Below, in pieces: positions 8,939-16,009 of a stretch of 64,000 nucleotides of DNA. A program made the translations under genes and the position numbers. This DNA comes from Verrucomicrobium spinosum DSM 4136 = JCM 18804 (GTDB taxonomy: Bacteria > Verrucomicrobiota > Verrucomicrobiia > Verrucomicrobiales > Verrucomicrobiaceae). Numbering within the stretch: position 1 is the stretch's first letter; every line of letters starts with the position of its first letter. The stretch covers positions 3,443,105 to 3,507,104 of the forward strand of contig NZ_ABIZ01000001.1 of the NCBI RefSeq assembly GCF_000172155.1, read 5' to 3'. The notes under the pieces were generated by a model. That model was not told where the DNA came from. It worked only from the letters and a program-made list of their open reading frames with translations, and ran no database searches.

Positions 8939-9613
8939 ATGCCTGAACCAGATGCCCGGGCGCGTGTTCTGTTGATCGACAACGACACGGGTTTTCGCAC
9001 AGATCTCGGGCAGCGGATCAATGTCCTGGCTAACGTGAGGGTTTGTGGAGAGGCGGGCGATGCTGCCACCGGACTGGAGGCCGTGCGCAGCCTTACGCCA
9101 GAGCTTGCCATTGTGGAGGTAAATCTTCCGGATCGTAATGGCATCAGTCTCATCCCTGAGATCACTTCTGTTTCGCCCCTGACCGTAGTACTGGTGCTGA
9201 CTGCACATGATGAGGTTTTTTTTGGCCTGGAGGCTCTGAGAGCAGGGGCCTATGGTTATCTGGTAAAGGACGATATCGCGACCTATCTTCAGATGGCGGT
9301 GACGCAGACACTGAGGCGCGAGTATTTCCTGCCTCCCAGGTTGGTCGCTCACCTGCTGCACGGCTTGGAACACCCTGAACGCTTTGCCAGCTTCAATCCC
9401 AATCCACTCTCTACCCTCACTGATCGTGAGATGGAGGTGTTCCAGTGGCTCTCCAGAGGGTATGGCACCAAGCGGATTGCCGAACGACTAGGGCTTGGCA
9501 TCAAGACCATTGAGACCCATCGTGCCAATATCATGGCACGGCTGGACCTCCACACGGCCGAGGAACTTGTGAACTTCGCCGTGGAATGGCGGGAGCGAGT
9601 CTTGACGTCTTGA
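8939..9613 (+). CDS. NarL/FixJ-type response regulator with Asp-to-Glu receiver
   Basis: This 224-residue protein has an N-terminal receiver (about residues 8-125) and a C-terminal LuxR-type HTH (about 155-215). The acidic pocket is present (VLLIDNDTGF), as are the conserved Thr (VLVLTAHD) and Lys (YGYLVKDD). The phospho-acceptor position, however, is Glu: LAIVEVNLPDRNG, against VVVVDVCLPDLNG in the paralogue at 10579. Asp-to-Glu at this site often mimics phosphorylation, so the protein could be active without a kinase. The HTH (LTDREMEVFQWL, GIKTIETHRANIMARL) looks intact and DNA-binding. ATG 8939 is preferred to the TTG at 8924 because it leaves a standard-length receiver start. It neighbours a broken kinase, which fits loss of phospho-control. 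Confidence 0.85.
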   Translation: MPEPDARARVLLIDNDTGFRTDLGQRINVLANVRVCGEAGDAATGLEAVRSLTPELAIVEVNLPDRNGISLIPEITSVSPLTVVLVLTAHDEVFFGLEALRAGAYGYLVKDDIATYLQMAVTQTLRREYFLPPRLVAHLLHGLEHPERFASFNPNPLSTLTDREMEVFQWLSRGYGTKRIAERLGLGIKTIETHRANIMARLDLHTAEELVNFAVEWRERVLTS

Positions 9614-9760
9614 GACCTGTTCAGGTGGAGCTACAGGAGCCGGAGGTCTCCACCCACGCGGTCCACACAGATGTTGCCCAACGACGGATCTGGCGGGGCA
9701 TTTGGTTTGTCAGGCGTCATCTCGTGAGCGCAGTGAATAAAAAGGAACGGTTGGTTTCTT

Positions 9761-10174
9761 TCAAGAGGCAAACGACTTGTGGTGGGCCCAAGCGGCGTCC
9801 AACACCTCGTTGATGTCGTTTGGTGTGAAAGGTTTTGCCAAATGACGATGGAAACCGGCTGCAATGCTTCGCTCTCGATCTGCACCCGAATAGTAACCGC
9901 TCATAGCCACTGCGTAAACTTCTCGGGCTGGGTTGAGTTGGAGGAGCATTTCCCTGCCGTCCCCATCGGGCAGACCAATGTCCGAGATAATGAGATGGCA
10001 ATTGCTGCCGGGCAGAACTTCTAGAGCTTCCTGGATGGTGGTGGCACACTGCACCTGGTGGCCACGCGACCTCAAATAGCGGGAGAGGGCGAGCAGGGTG
10101 CCCTCATGGTTCTCAACCACAACAACACGCAAGCTCCGGGGCGGCGTTGGGGGATCGACTGGAAGACGGGACAT
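9761..10174 (-). CDS. Single-domain response regulator (CheY-like receiver)
   Basis: This 137-residue protein is a receiver domain with no output domain. The phospho-acceptor Asp is in LIISDIGLPDGDG, the switch Ser in YAVAMSGYY, and the Lys-Pro pair in HLAKPFTPND. The acidic pocket is reduced to VVVENHEG, with Glu-Asn in place of the usual Asp-Asp or Glu-Asp, so Mg2+ binding may be weakened. Such proteins act by protein contact, for example in phosphorelays or on kinases. It is oriented towards the NarL-type gene at 8939 (convergent). The Pro-rich leader of about 14 residues may not be translated, since no ribosome-binding site fixes the start. Confidence 0.82.
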   Translation of the reverse strand: MSRLPVDPPTPPRSLRVVVVENHEGTLLALSRYLRSRGHQVQCATTIQEALEVLPGSNCHLIISDIGLPDGDGREMLLQLNPAREVYAVAMSGYYSGADRERSIAAGFHRHLAKPFTPNDINEVLDAAWAHHKSFAS

Positions 10175-10578
10175 GCTACGTGGGTGTGAATGTCAAGGGG
10201 TGACGCTTTAACCACAGATCACGCGTCGAAGACCAAAGCCGTGCTGAAGGGTGACGAACATCCCCAACAAGGAGCGTCAGAGCGGGAAATCAACGACAGA
10301 AAAGATCTTGCCCTATTCGCAATCGATGGAGGTGTAGGATGTAAGCAGAGACCATTGTCCTCATTGTCCGCGGGAGCTGGGGAGGAATGAAGTCAGCTTG
10401 ATCAAGACGGACCACCTCAACTTTGCGCCTTCAGTTCAATGAAATGGGGGAACTGGCATGGGGGCTTCCTGTTGCGATTTCCACATACCTCGACTGCGGA
10501 AGAGCCTCTGCAAGTGCCCGAGATGGAGCATCGACGGTATGGTGGCAGAGGAGACGTGTGCAATGCCCCTGCTAAATT
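10175..10578. other. 404-bp gap without a recognised gene
   Basis: The right flank holds the 3' end of the split regulator and the left flank the start of the single-domain receiver (both minus strand). Short frames inside have no ribosome-binding site and no recognisable product. No strong palindrome or terminator was seen. It probably carries the receiver promoter and trailing sequence of the interrupted regulator. Confidence 0.4.
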
Positions 10579-11263
10579 TTATGCAGGATCTGTGGTAGTG
10601 ACCGGGAGCACGAATCCAAGCTCGTTTTGAGGGTGGGTTTCGACCTGTGTGGATTCCTCAAGCGTGAACCAGTCTTTGGCCAGTCTATTGACTTCTGTCG
10701 AGCTGGGAATATTGAGCTTTTTCTTGATGCTGATGCGATGCGTTTCTACCGTCTTTAGCCCCATGCGAAGTTGCTGGGCTATGTCCTTGGGGGGCAGTCC
10801 CCGTCCCACGCAATAGAAGACCTCTTTCTCTCTGGGGGAGAGGCATTCGAGTAGATTCTCGGGATGTGATTCATTCCTTGCCATGGAGTCCAGGAGCACG
10901 TGGCTTTGGAAGCTCTTGCTAATGTACACCCGGTTCCGGCTCACTCTTCTCAACGCCAGAGCAAGCTCGGCAAGGCCATCATCCTTGCGGAGATAACCGC
11001 GAGCTCCGGCCCGCAGGGCTTTGGCAGCGTAGAGGGGATTTTCATGCTGGGAAAGAATCAGCACCCGTACCTCCGGACGCTCTTGGCACATCTGTCGGGT
11101 CAATTCAATGCCATTGAGGTCAGGCAGGCAAACATCTACCACGACGACGTCTGGTCGGGTGGCGCGGAAAGCGTCCATCGCTTCCCGTGCATTTCCACTC
11201 TGGCCACAAATGATCAGTTCTCCAACTCTCCGCACGATCGCTGCAACACCGCTCCGGAAAGTG
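10579..11263 (-). pseudogene. NarL-type response regulator, 3' part, interrupted by IS3-family element
   Basis: The frame running from the IS edge encodes a receiver starting at TFRSGVAAIVRR, the canonical phospho-acceptor Asp in VVVVDVCLPDLNG, Lys in RGYLRKDDG, and a LuxR HTH (LSPREKEVFYCV, GLKTVETHRISIKKKL). The first beta strand and the Asp-Asp pocket are missing here; they lie across the insertion at 12767-12852. Removing the IS and one copy of the 3-bp duplication gives a continuous 255-residue protein. Any longer minus-strand frame that starts inside the IS only reads antisense of the transposase genes. It was a functional-looking regulator before insertion and has few other defects, so the event is probably recent. 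Confidence 0.88.
11261..11263. repeat. Target-site duplication, left copy (GTG)
   Basis: GTG directly precedes the left inverted repeat, and an identical GTG follows the right one at 12767-12769. Deleting the element and one GTG restores the regulator frame exactly, which confirms these 3 bp as the duplicated target. Confidence 0.8.
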
Positions 11264-11277
11264 TGAGGTGGACCCCG
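11264..11277 (+). repeat. IS left terminal inverted repeat
   Basis: TGAGGTGGACCCCG, continued imperfectly by GAAATCGGACCAGTGCTGAAG. It is the exact reverse complement of 12753-12766. Confidence 0.9.
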
Positions 11278-11352
11278 GAAATCGGACCAGTGCTGAAGTT
11301 GGAGTTTTGGAGTTGGGCAGGGCTGGAGTAAACCAGAACCTGAAACTCGAAA

Positions 11353-11691
11353 ATGAAAGCCAAACGTAGAAGACACGACCCCGAATTCAAGGCCCGAGTG
11401 GCGCTCGAAGCGCTCAAAGGCCTCAAGACCATTGCCGAGATTGCCAAGGAGTACGACATCCATCCTGTGCAGGTCTCTGACTGGAAGAAGACGCTCCAGG
11501 CTGGGATGGCCGGGGTCTTTGGTCAGGACCATGGCCGTGCCGACCAGGAGGAGCACGAGCGCGAACGGGCCCAGTTGCACTCCAAGATCGGGGAGCTGGC
11601 CGTGAAAGTGGACTTTCTGCAAAAAAAGTCCAAACAGCTCGGCATCTGGAACGACCTGCCGGGCTGGTCGAAAAAGAACACCCCGTTTTGA
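11353..11691 (+). CDS. IS3-family transposase OrfA
   Basis: This 112-residue protein begins MKAKRRRHDPEFKARVALEA and has the classic IS3 OrfA helix-turn-helix (TIAEIAKEYDIHPVQVSDWK, about residues 28-50). A heptad-rich segment (ERERAQLHSKIGELAVKVDFL) follows and acts as the dimerising leucine zipper. Alone it binds the terminal repeats and regulates transposition. Its 3' end overlaps orfB, and ribosomes slipping at 11622-11628 fuse residues 1-91 or so to OrfB to give the transposase. It starts 75 bp inside the left repeat. Confidence 0.92.
   Translation: MKAKRRRHDPEFKARVALEALKGLKTIAEIAKEYDIHPVQVSDWKKTLQAGMAGVFGQDHGRADQEEHERERAQLHSKIGELAVKVDFLQKKSKQLGIWNDLPGWSKKNTPF
11622..11628 (+). other. 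Programmed -1 frameshift site (A AAA AAG)
   Basis: In the orfA frame the codons are CAA AAA AAG. A -1 slip gives AAA AAA GTC and then reads without a stop through VQTARHLERPAGLVEKEHP directly into OrfB. The frame arithmetic (orfA frame minus one equals orfB frame) and the absence of stops between 11628 and orfB support the call. Confidence 0.82.
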
Positions 11692-12527
11692 GCATGAGAA
11701 GCCAGTGTGAACTGCTGGGGGTGTGCCGCTCGATGCTAGCCTATGAGGCGGTGCCTGAGAGCGGTGAAGACCGCCGAATCATGAGGTTGCTTGATGAGCT
11801 CTACCTCAAGGATCCGTGCCTGGGGACCCGTCGCCTGGTGAAGGTGCTGGAGCGCGACCACGGCTTCAAGGCCAACCGCAAGCGCTTGCAGCGGCTGCGA
11901 CGTCAGATGGGGCTGGAGGCCATCTACTGTCGTCCGCGCACGAGCCAGCCTGGAGACGGGCACCGCATTTATCCGTACTTGCTGCGGGAGATGGCCGTGG
12001 AGCGTCCCGACCAGGTGTGGTGCGCCGACATCACCTATGTGCCCATGGCGCGAGGCCACGCCTATCTGTGTGCAGTGATGGACTGGCACACGCGCAAAGT
12101 GCTGGGGTGGCAGGTGAGCAACACGATGGATGTGAACCTGTGTCTTGAGGCGCTGGAGATGGCGGTGAGGGAGACAGGGAGCAGGCCGGAGATCTTCAAC
12201 ACCGACCAGGGCAGCCAGTTTACCTGTGAGCAATGGACCGGGCGGATTGAAGAGCTGGGAGCGCGCATCAGCATGGACGGCAAAGGGCGGTGGATGGACA
12301 ACGTGTTCATCGAACGGCTGTGGCGGAGCGTGAAGTACGAGGAAATCTACATACGCGAACATGGCACCATCCTTGAGCTTGAGCGGGGGCTGGCCCGGTG
12401 GTTTGAGCGCTACAACACATGGCGTCCCCACGAGGCCCTGGGCTACCAGACACCTGAGCAAGCCTACAAGGGCATTGCGAAGCTGCCTGCGACAGTGCCG
12501 AGGATGCCCATGGCTCTTGCCGCATGA
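11688..12527 (+). CDS. IS3-family transposase OrfB (DDE integrase core)
   Basis: This 279-residue frame is the catalytic part of the IS3 transposase. It has the HTH_21-like region (DPCLGTRRLVKVLERDHG) and then the rve integrase core. The DDE residues are the Asp in QVWCADITYVPM, the Asp in EIFNTDQGSQFT, and the Glu in MDNVFIERLWRSVKYEE. The C-terminal YNTWRPHEALGYQTPEQAY is typical of the family. The first codon shown (TTG) is probably not an independent start. The normal product is OrfAB, made by the -1 frameshift, because the same frame stays open upstream into orfA. Confidence 0.93.
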   Translation: MSMRSQCELLGVCRSMLAYEAVPESGEDRRIMRLLDELYLKDPCLGTRRLVKVLERDHGFKANRKRLQRLRRQMGLEAIYCRPRTSQPGDGHRIYPYLLREMAVERPDQVWCADITYVPMARGHAYLCAVMDWHTRKVLGWQVSNTMDVNLCLEALEMAVRETGSRPEIFNTDQGSQFTCEQWTGRIEELGARISMDGKGRWMDNVFIERLWRSVKYEEIYIREHGTILELERGLARWFERYNTWRPHEALGYQTPEQAYKGIAKLPATVPRMPMALAA

Positions 12528-12579
12528 ACACACCAAGCGGCCTTCCAGAGCCCGCTTGGATGCCCCCCAGGGGCGGCGG

Positions 12580-12656
12580 TCCGACCGAAGGGGTTGTTGC
12601 ACTTCAGGCTCTCCGCTTCGCTCCGAGCCTTTCGTTACACAACCCCATCGGTCGGA
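12580..12656. repeat. Long inverted repeat in IS tail
   Basis: TCCGACCGAAGGGGTTGT (12580-12597) faces ACAACCCCATCGGTCGGA (12639-12656), 18-bp arms with one mismatch. The intervening loop contains its own smaller hairpin (GGCTC...GAGCC). It lies after orfB and before the right terminal repeat, so it could end transcription of the IS or block read-through from outside. There is no T-tract, so an ordinary intrinsic terminator is not shown. Confidence 0.6.
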
Positions 12657-12752
12657 AGTGCAATGAGGAAGTTGACATCAAGACAGAACCAAACTAACCC
12701 AATGAACAGCCAGCCCACCATAGCTTAACTTCCAGCAACTCTGGCCGAAGAA

Positions 12753-12766
12753 CGGGGTCCACCTCA
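12753..12766 (-). repeat. IS right terminal inverted repeat
   Basis: CGGGGTCCACCTCA, the exact reverse complement of the left end, followed by the second GTG target copy at 12767-12769. Confidence 0.9.
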
Positions 12767-12852
12767 GTGGGATGGTCATCTACGATGAGAAGCTTTTGTG
12801 TTTGAGGAAGGGCACAAAGCGCCTCTTCAGACGCTGGAGTGTTGGAATTCAT
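12767..12852 (-). pseudogene. NarL-type response regulator, 5' part (separated by IS)
   Basis: Read from an ATG at 12852 on the minus strand, the frame encodes MNSNTPASEEALCALPQTQ and then KLLIVDDHPT. This is the first receiver strand with the Asp-Asp pocket that the 3' fragment at 10579-11263 lacks. Joining across the element with one GTG removed gives LLIVDDHPTFRSGVAAI, a textbook NarL receiver start. The 165 bp to the right (12853-13021) should hold the original promoter, which now drives only this stub. Confidence 0.85.
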
Positions 12853-13021
12853 GTAGGAGTCAGGTAGCCGATATTCGATTTTGCATATGTCTATGGCCGG
12901 AAAAAATGAAACTTTTGAAATAATATGCCGTCAAAGGGAGCTTTTAGTCCCCGGTTTTAGTCGGGCAGCGATTTTCCCCTGTGTTTTTCTACACCGTCGC
13001 TCCTGTACGTCAGAGAGGGCT

Positions 13022-13622
13022 GGAAATCGGACCAGTGCTGAAGCCGGATTAACTGTTGTCCGCGCACGAGCCAGTCTGGAGATGGGCACGCATTTACCCG
13101 CACTTGTTGGGGGGCGTCCCCACCCATCGTGTTGCGCCGACATCACCAATGTGCCAATGGCACGAGGCCAGGTTTACCTGAATTCGGTGATGGATTGGCA
13201 CACGCGCAAAGTGTTGGGGCGGTGGGTGAGCAACACGATTGATGTGAACCTGTGTCTTGAGGTGCTGGAGATTGCGGTGAGCGAGACAGCGAGCAGGCCG
13301 GAGTTCTTCAACACCGAACAACACGGCCAATTTACCAGTGAGCAATGGACCGGACGGCAGGAAGAGCCTGCTAGCTCGCATCTGCATGGACGGTAAAGGG
13401 CAGTGAGGTGGACCACACGTTCATCGAGCGCTTGTTGCGGAGCGTGAAGTACGAGGAGATCTACATTCGCGAACATGCCACCCTTCTTAAGCTTGAGCGC
13501 GGACTGACCCGGTGGTTTGAGCGTTACAACACGTGGCACTGCCACGAGGCCTGGTGCCATTCACAGCTGCGAAACTTGGGTAAACTTCCAGCAACGCTGT
13601 CAGGAGAACGGGAGCCACCACG
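13022..13622 (+). mobile_element. Decayed, internally deleted second copy of the same IS
   Basis: 22 bp at 13022-13043 are identical to the left-end sequence of the intact IS (11277-11298), lacking the outer 14-bp repeat. The copy then jumps over about 630 bp and resumes at the orfB part beginning TGTTGTCCGCGCACGAGCC. The translated remainder keeps CADITNVPMARG and TIDVNLCLEVLEIAV. The second catalytic Asp is Glu (NTEQHGQFT), and a frameshift near 13400 separates the DDE Glu part (HTFIERLLRSVKYEE). The right end survives as a mutated ACTTCCAGCAACGCTG...GAACGGGAGCC. It cannot make transposase and is much older than the intact copy. Confidence 0.85.
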
Positions 13623-13676
13623 CAGCTTACAGATGCAAATCATCACATCAAACGCCTCACGCTGAGTGGATTGCCG

Positions 13677-13751
13677 TGGTGCACCCAGCAGGAATCGAAC
13701 CTGCATCGGCGGTTCCGGAAACCGCTGTTCTATCCGTTGAACTATGGGTGC
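13677..13751 (-). tRNA. tRNA-Arg (anticodon CCG)
   Basis: The minus strand folds as a full cloverleaf. The acceptor is GCACCCA paired with TGGGTGC, the D arm GTTC/GAAC, the anticodon arm GCGGT/ACCGC with loop TTCCGGA (U33, anticodon CCG), and the T arm GCAGG-TTCGATT-CCTGC. The discriminator is A (13680) and CCA is encoded (13679-13677). It reads Arg codon CGG. Its 3' end faces the decayed IS copy 55 bp away. Confidence 0.95.
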
Positions 13752-13951
13752 AAATCGTCTCTACCCGCAGAGCGGAGGACAGGGGAGCAATTTGTACGTG
13801 AGAGGCGGCAAGTTTGCAAGCGATGTTTCGTGCGGAGTTCAGTTTGAAGGCGAAAGGGGAGGGCTAGTGGGGTGACCGGCACGGGGTGGGAGGAGAGCGT
13901 TGGTCAATTTCTGGTAACCGTGAGGGGGCCACTGTCGTCATTTGCCGTGCC

Positions 13952-15051
13952 ATGACTTCCCGGATTGCCCGCACCGCCAACCTTTCTCGTCGTTCATTTG
14001 GATTTGTCCTCGGCTGCTTTGCCAGCACGGTCCTCTGGGGATCGGTCGTTTGGGCGGAGTCGCGGGAGGTGGTTGCCTTTGGAGACAGTCTGACAGACAT
14101 GGGAAACCGCATGGTGGAGACCCGGAAGCCGGATCTCAAGTTCAAGCTGGACTGGGTGGCTCAACTTGCCGGACCCAGCATGTTGAATGCTGCGGAGATC
14201 AAGCCCTCCGGCATGTCCTTCTTTTATGGGGGTCCAACTACGCTGTGGGTGGCGCTACCACGGAGTACACGGCGAAGAACAGCAGCGACCGCAACAAGGG
14301 ACAAAACCTCACCCAACGGGTGACGCGGCGGTACCTCAATGCCCAGTTTAATTCCGGAGGACCCAAGACTGAGGCTCTGCACGTGGTGGTGATCGGGGCC
14401 AATGACCTGATGCGGGCCTGCATCTCTCCGGATCAGATTCTCAGCTGATGGGCCCCTCTGGACGCTGTGGGTGAAGAGCTGGCCAAGAGTACCGAAGCGC
14501 AGGTGACCGCCTTGGCCAAGGCGGGGGTAAGACAGGTGCTGTGGGGCAATCTTTTCGATGTCGGCAAGACTCCTTCGCTCGTGGCCAAAGTCACCCTGCT
14601 CGGCGGTGCGGAGGCTCCCACTGTGCTCAGGTCGGTTTCCAAGGCGATCAATGCCCACAATCGTGAGATGGATGCCGCCATTGCCAGACTACAGGTGGCT
14701 TGGCCGGAACTCCAGATCATCCAACTGGATCTCCACGCGAAGTTCTCGGAAGTGGCGGTCGATCCCGGCAAATATGGATTTGCAGACGTGAGCACCGGTG
14801 CCAACGATGACCGCCATCTGTTCTCGGCTGATGGCCTGCACCCCACTGCCAAGGGGCACGAGATGCTGGCCAAGTTCGCGTACGATACGGTGACCCGCCC
14901 AGACGGCAGCGGGACAGTGATGGCCGACGGCAGCACGGCTGGGTTGAGATCACGCCGTCTGCGATTCGGCATGCCGAAGCATCCAGTTTCCGGATTGGCC
15001 CGATCCGGTAATGGGCGGGTGGCCGTGGTCATCGTCTGCCCTTGTCGTTAA
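13952..15051 (+). pseudogene. SGNH/GDSL-type secreted hydrolase, broken by frameshift and stop
   Basis: The start at ATG 13952 gives a signal peptide-like leader (SRRSFGFVLGCFASTVLWGS, cut near VWA-ES). Block I of the GDSL family follows (VVAFGDSLTDMGN). Near 14228 a single missing base in a G-run shifts the frame: YGG-PTTLW should be YGGSNYAVGGATTEY. The new frame carries block III (VVVIGANDLMRA), then meets an in-frame TGA at 14446. It resumes with GEELAKSTEAQVTAL and block V with the catalytic Asp/His pair (LFSADGLHPTAKGHEML). The intact ancestor would be an exported esterase or lipase of about 365 residues. Two lesions make a pseudogene likely, though a base-calling error in the G-run is possible for the first. 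Confidence 0.75.
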
Positions 15052-15071
15052 CCCTTGTCGCTCCGTCCGCC

Positions 15072-15965
15072 ATGCGTGCCATCTGGAAGGGATCCATCAG
15101 CTTCGGACTGGTGAACATTCCCATCGCTCTCTATCCGGCCACTCACCGCGAAGAACTACGATTCCACCTGTTGCGATCGAGGGATTTGAGTCCGGTGAAC
15201 TACAAGCGCGTGGCGCAAACCGACGGCAAAGAGGTGCCTTGGGACCAGATCGTAAAAGGCTATGAGTATGAAAAAGGGAAATATGTGGTCATCAAGGAGG
15301 ATGACTTCAAGCGCGTGGACGTGGAAGCGACCCAGACAGTGGACATCCAGTCCTTCGTGAATCTGGAGGAGGTGAGCCCGCTTTTCTTTCACAAACCGTA
15401 CTACATGGAGCCGCAGAAGGGCGGGGATCGTGCCTATGTGCTGTTGCGGGAGGCCCTGGAGGGTTCTGGCAAGATTGGCATTGCCAAGGTGGTGATCAAG
15501 ACGCGGCAGCATTTGGCGGCAGTGAAGCCGCAGGATGAGGGGTTAATGCTGGAACTCATGCACTTCCCTGATGAACTCAGGGACGTGGATGAGTTCAAAA
15601 AGCCCCGCGAGGCCAAAATCAGCAAAAAAGAGAGCGACATGGCCCGGTCTCTTGTGGACTCGATGACCGAAAAGTGGGATCCGGACAGGATCAAGGACGA
15701 CTATCGGGAAGCTCTGGAGGAGATGATCGAGGACAAGATCGCTCATGGCGGCAAGTCGGTGGGCAAGGCACCGTCGCGAAAGCATCCTCCAAACGTGGTG
15801 GATCTGGTGGCCGTGCTAGAGCAAAGTCTCAGGCCCAAGGGCGGGACCTCCAGCGGTGGCAAACGGAGACCTGCTGCCAAGGCGAAAAAGGCGGCGGGGA
15901 AGAAGCGGACTTCAGGCGGGGCGAGTTCGAGGAAGAAAACCTCCCGTGCGAAGAAAGCCGCCTGA
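15072..15965 (+). CDS. ku: Ku DNA end-binding protein
   Basis: This 297-residue bacterial Ku has the diagnostic start MRAIWKGSISFGLVNIPIAL, the Ku core beta-barrel (YKRVAQTDGKEVPWDQIVKGYEYEKGKYV), FFHKPYYMEPQKGG and KKESDMARSLVDSM. As a homodimer it rings double-strand DNA ends and recruits LigD. The last 45 residues are a Lys/Arg/Ser/Ala tail (AAKAKKAAGKKRTSGG), as in many bacterial Ku proteins, where the tail aids DNA threading and ligase contact. ATG 15072 is preferred over a longer frame because the family begins exactly at MRAIW. It is the first gene of a ku-ligD operon, 44 bp before the ligase gene. Confidence 0.96.
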   Translation: MRAIWKGSISFGLVNIPIALYPATHREELRFHLLRSRDLSPVNYKRVAQTDGKEVPWDQIVKGYEYEKGKYVVIKEDDFKRVDVEATQTVDIQSFVNLEEVSPLFFHKPYYMEPQKGGDRAYVLLREALEGSGKIGIAKVVIKTRQHLAAVKPQDEGLMLELMHFPDELRDVDEFKKPREAKISKKESDMARSLVDSMTEKWDPDRIKDDYREALEEMIEDKIAHGGKSVGKAPSRKHPPNVVDLVAVLEQSLRPKGGTSSGGKRRPAAKAKKAAGKKRTSGGASSRKKTSRAKKAA

Positions 15966-16009
15966 TTTGACTCGACCCGACCTGAACGGAAGAGCCCCCC
16001 CCTACAGCC

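Larger units (their letters stand above)
11264..12766 (+). mobile_element. Complete IS3-family insertion sequence, 1503 bp
   Basis: The element is bounded by the inverted repeat TGAGGTGGACCCCG at both ends (14 bp perfect, then imperfect similarity for about 25 bp more) and a 3-bp target duplication. It carries overlapping orfA and orfB in the IS3 arrangement, with an A AAA AAG slippery site at 11622-11628 for the -1 frameshift that makes OrfAB. A 240-bp tail after orfB contains a long hairpin. All DDE residues are present, so the element looks active. It is inserted antiparallel to a response-regulator gene. A decayed copy of the same element lies 255 bp to the right. Confidence 0.93.

Noticed and set aside
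10579-11622. A 347-residue response regulator with a long N-terminal extension
   Set aside because: Residues before TFRSGV are antisense reading of the IS left end and orfA; the true N-terminus is beyond the insertion at 12767-12852.
13622-13760. Integration site (att) at tRNA-Arg
   Set aside because: No second copy of the tRNA 3' end and no integrase gene were found; the nearby IS remnant is of a type that does not use tRNA sites.
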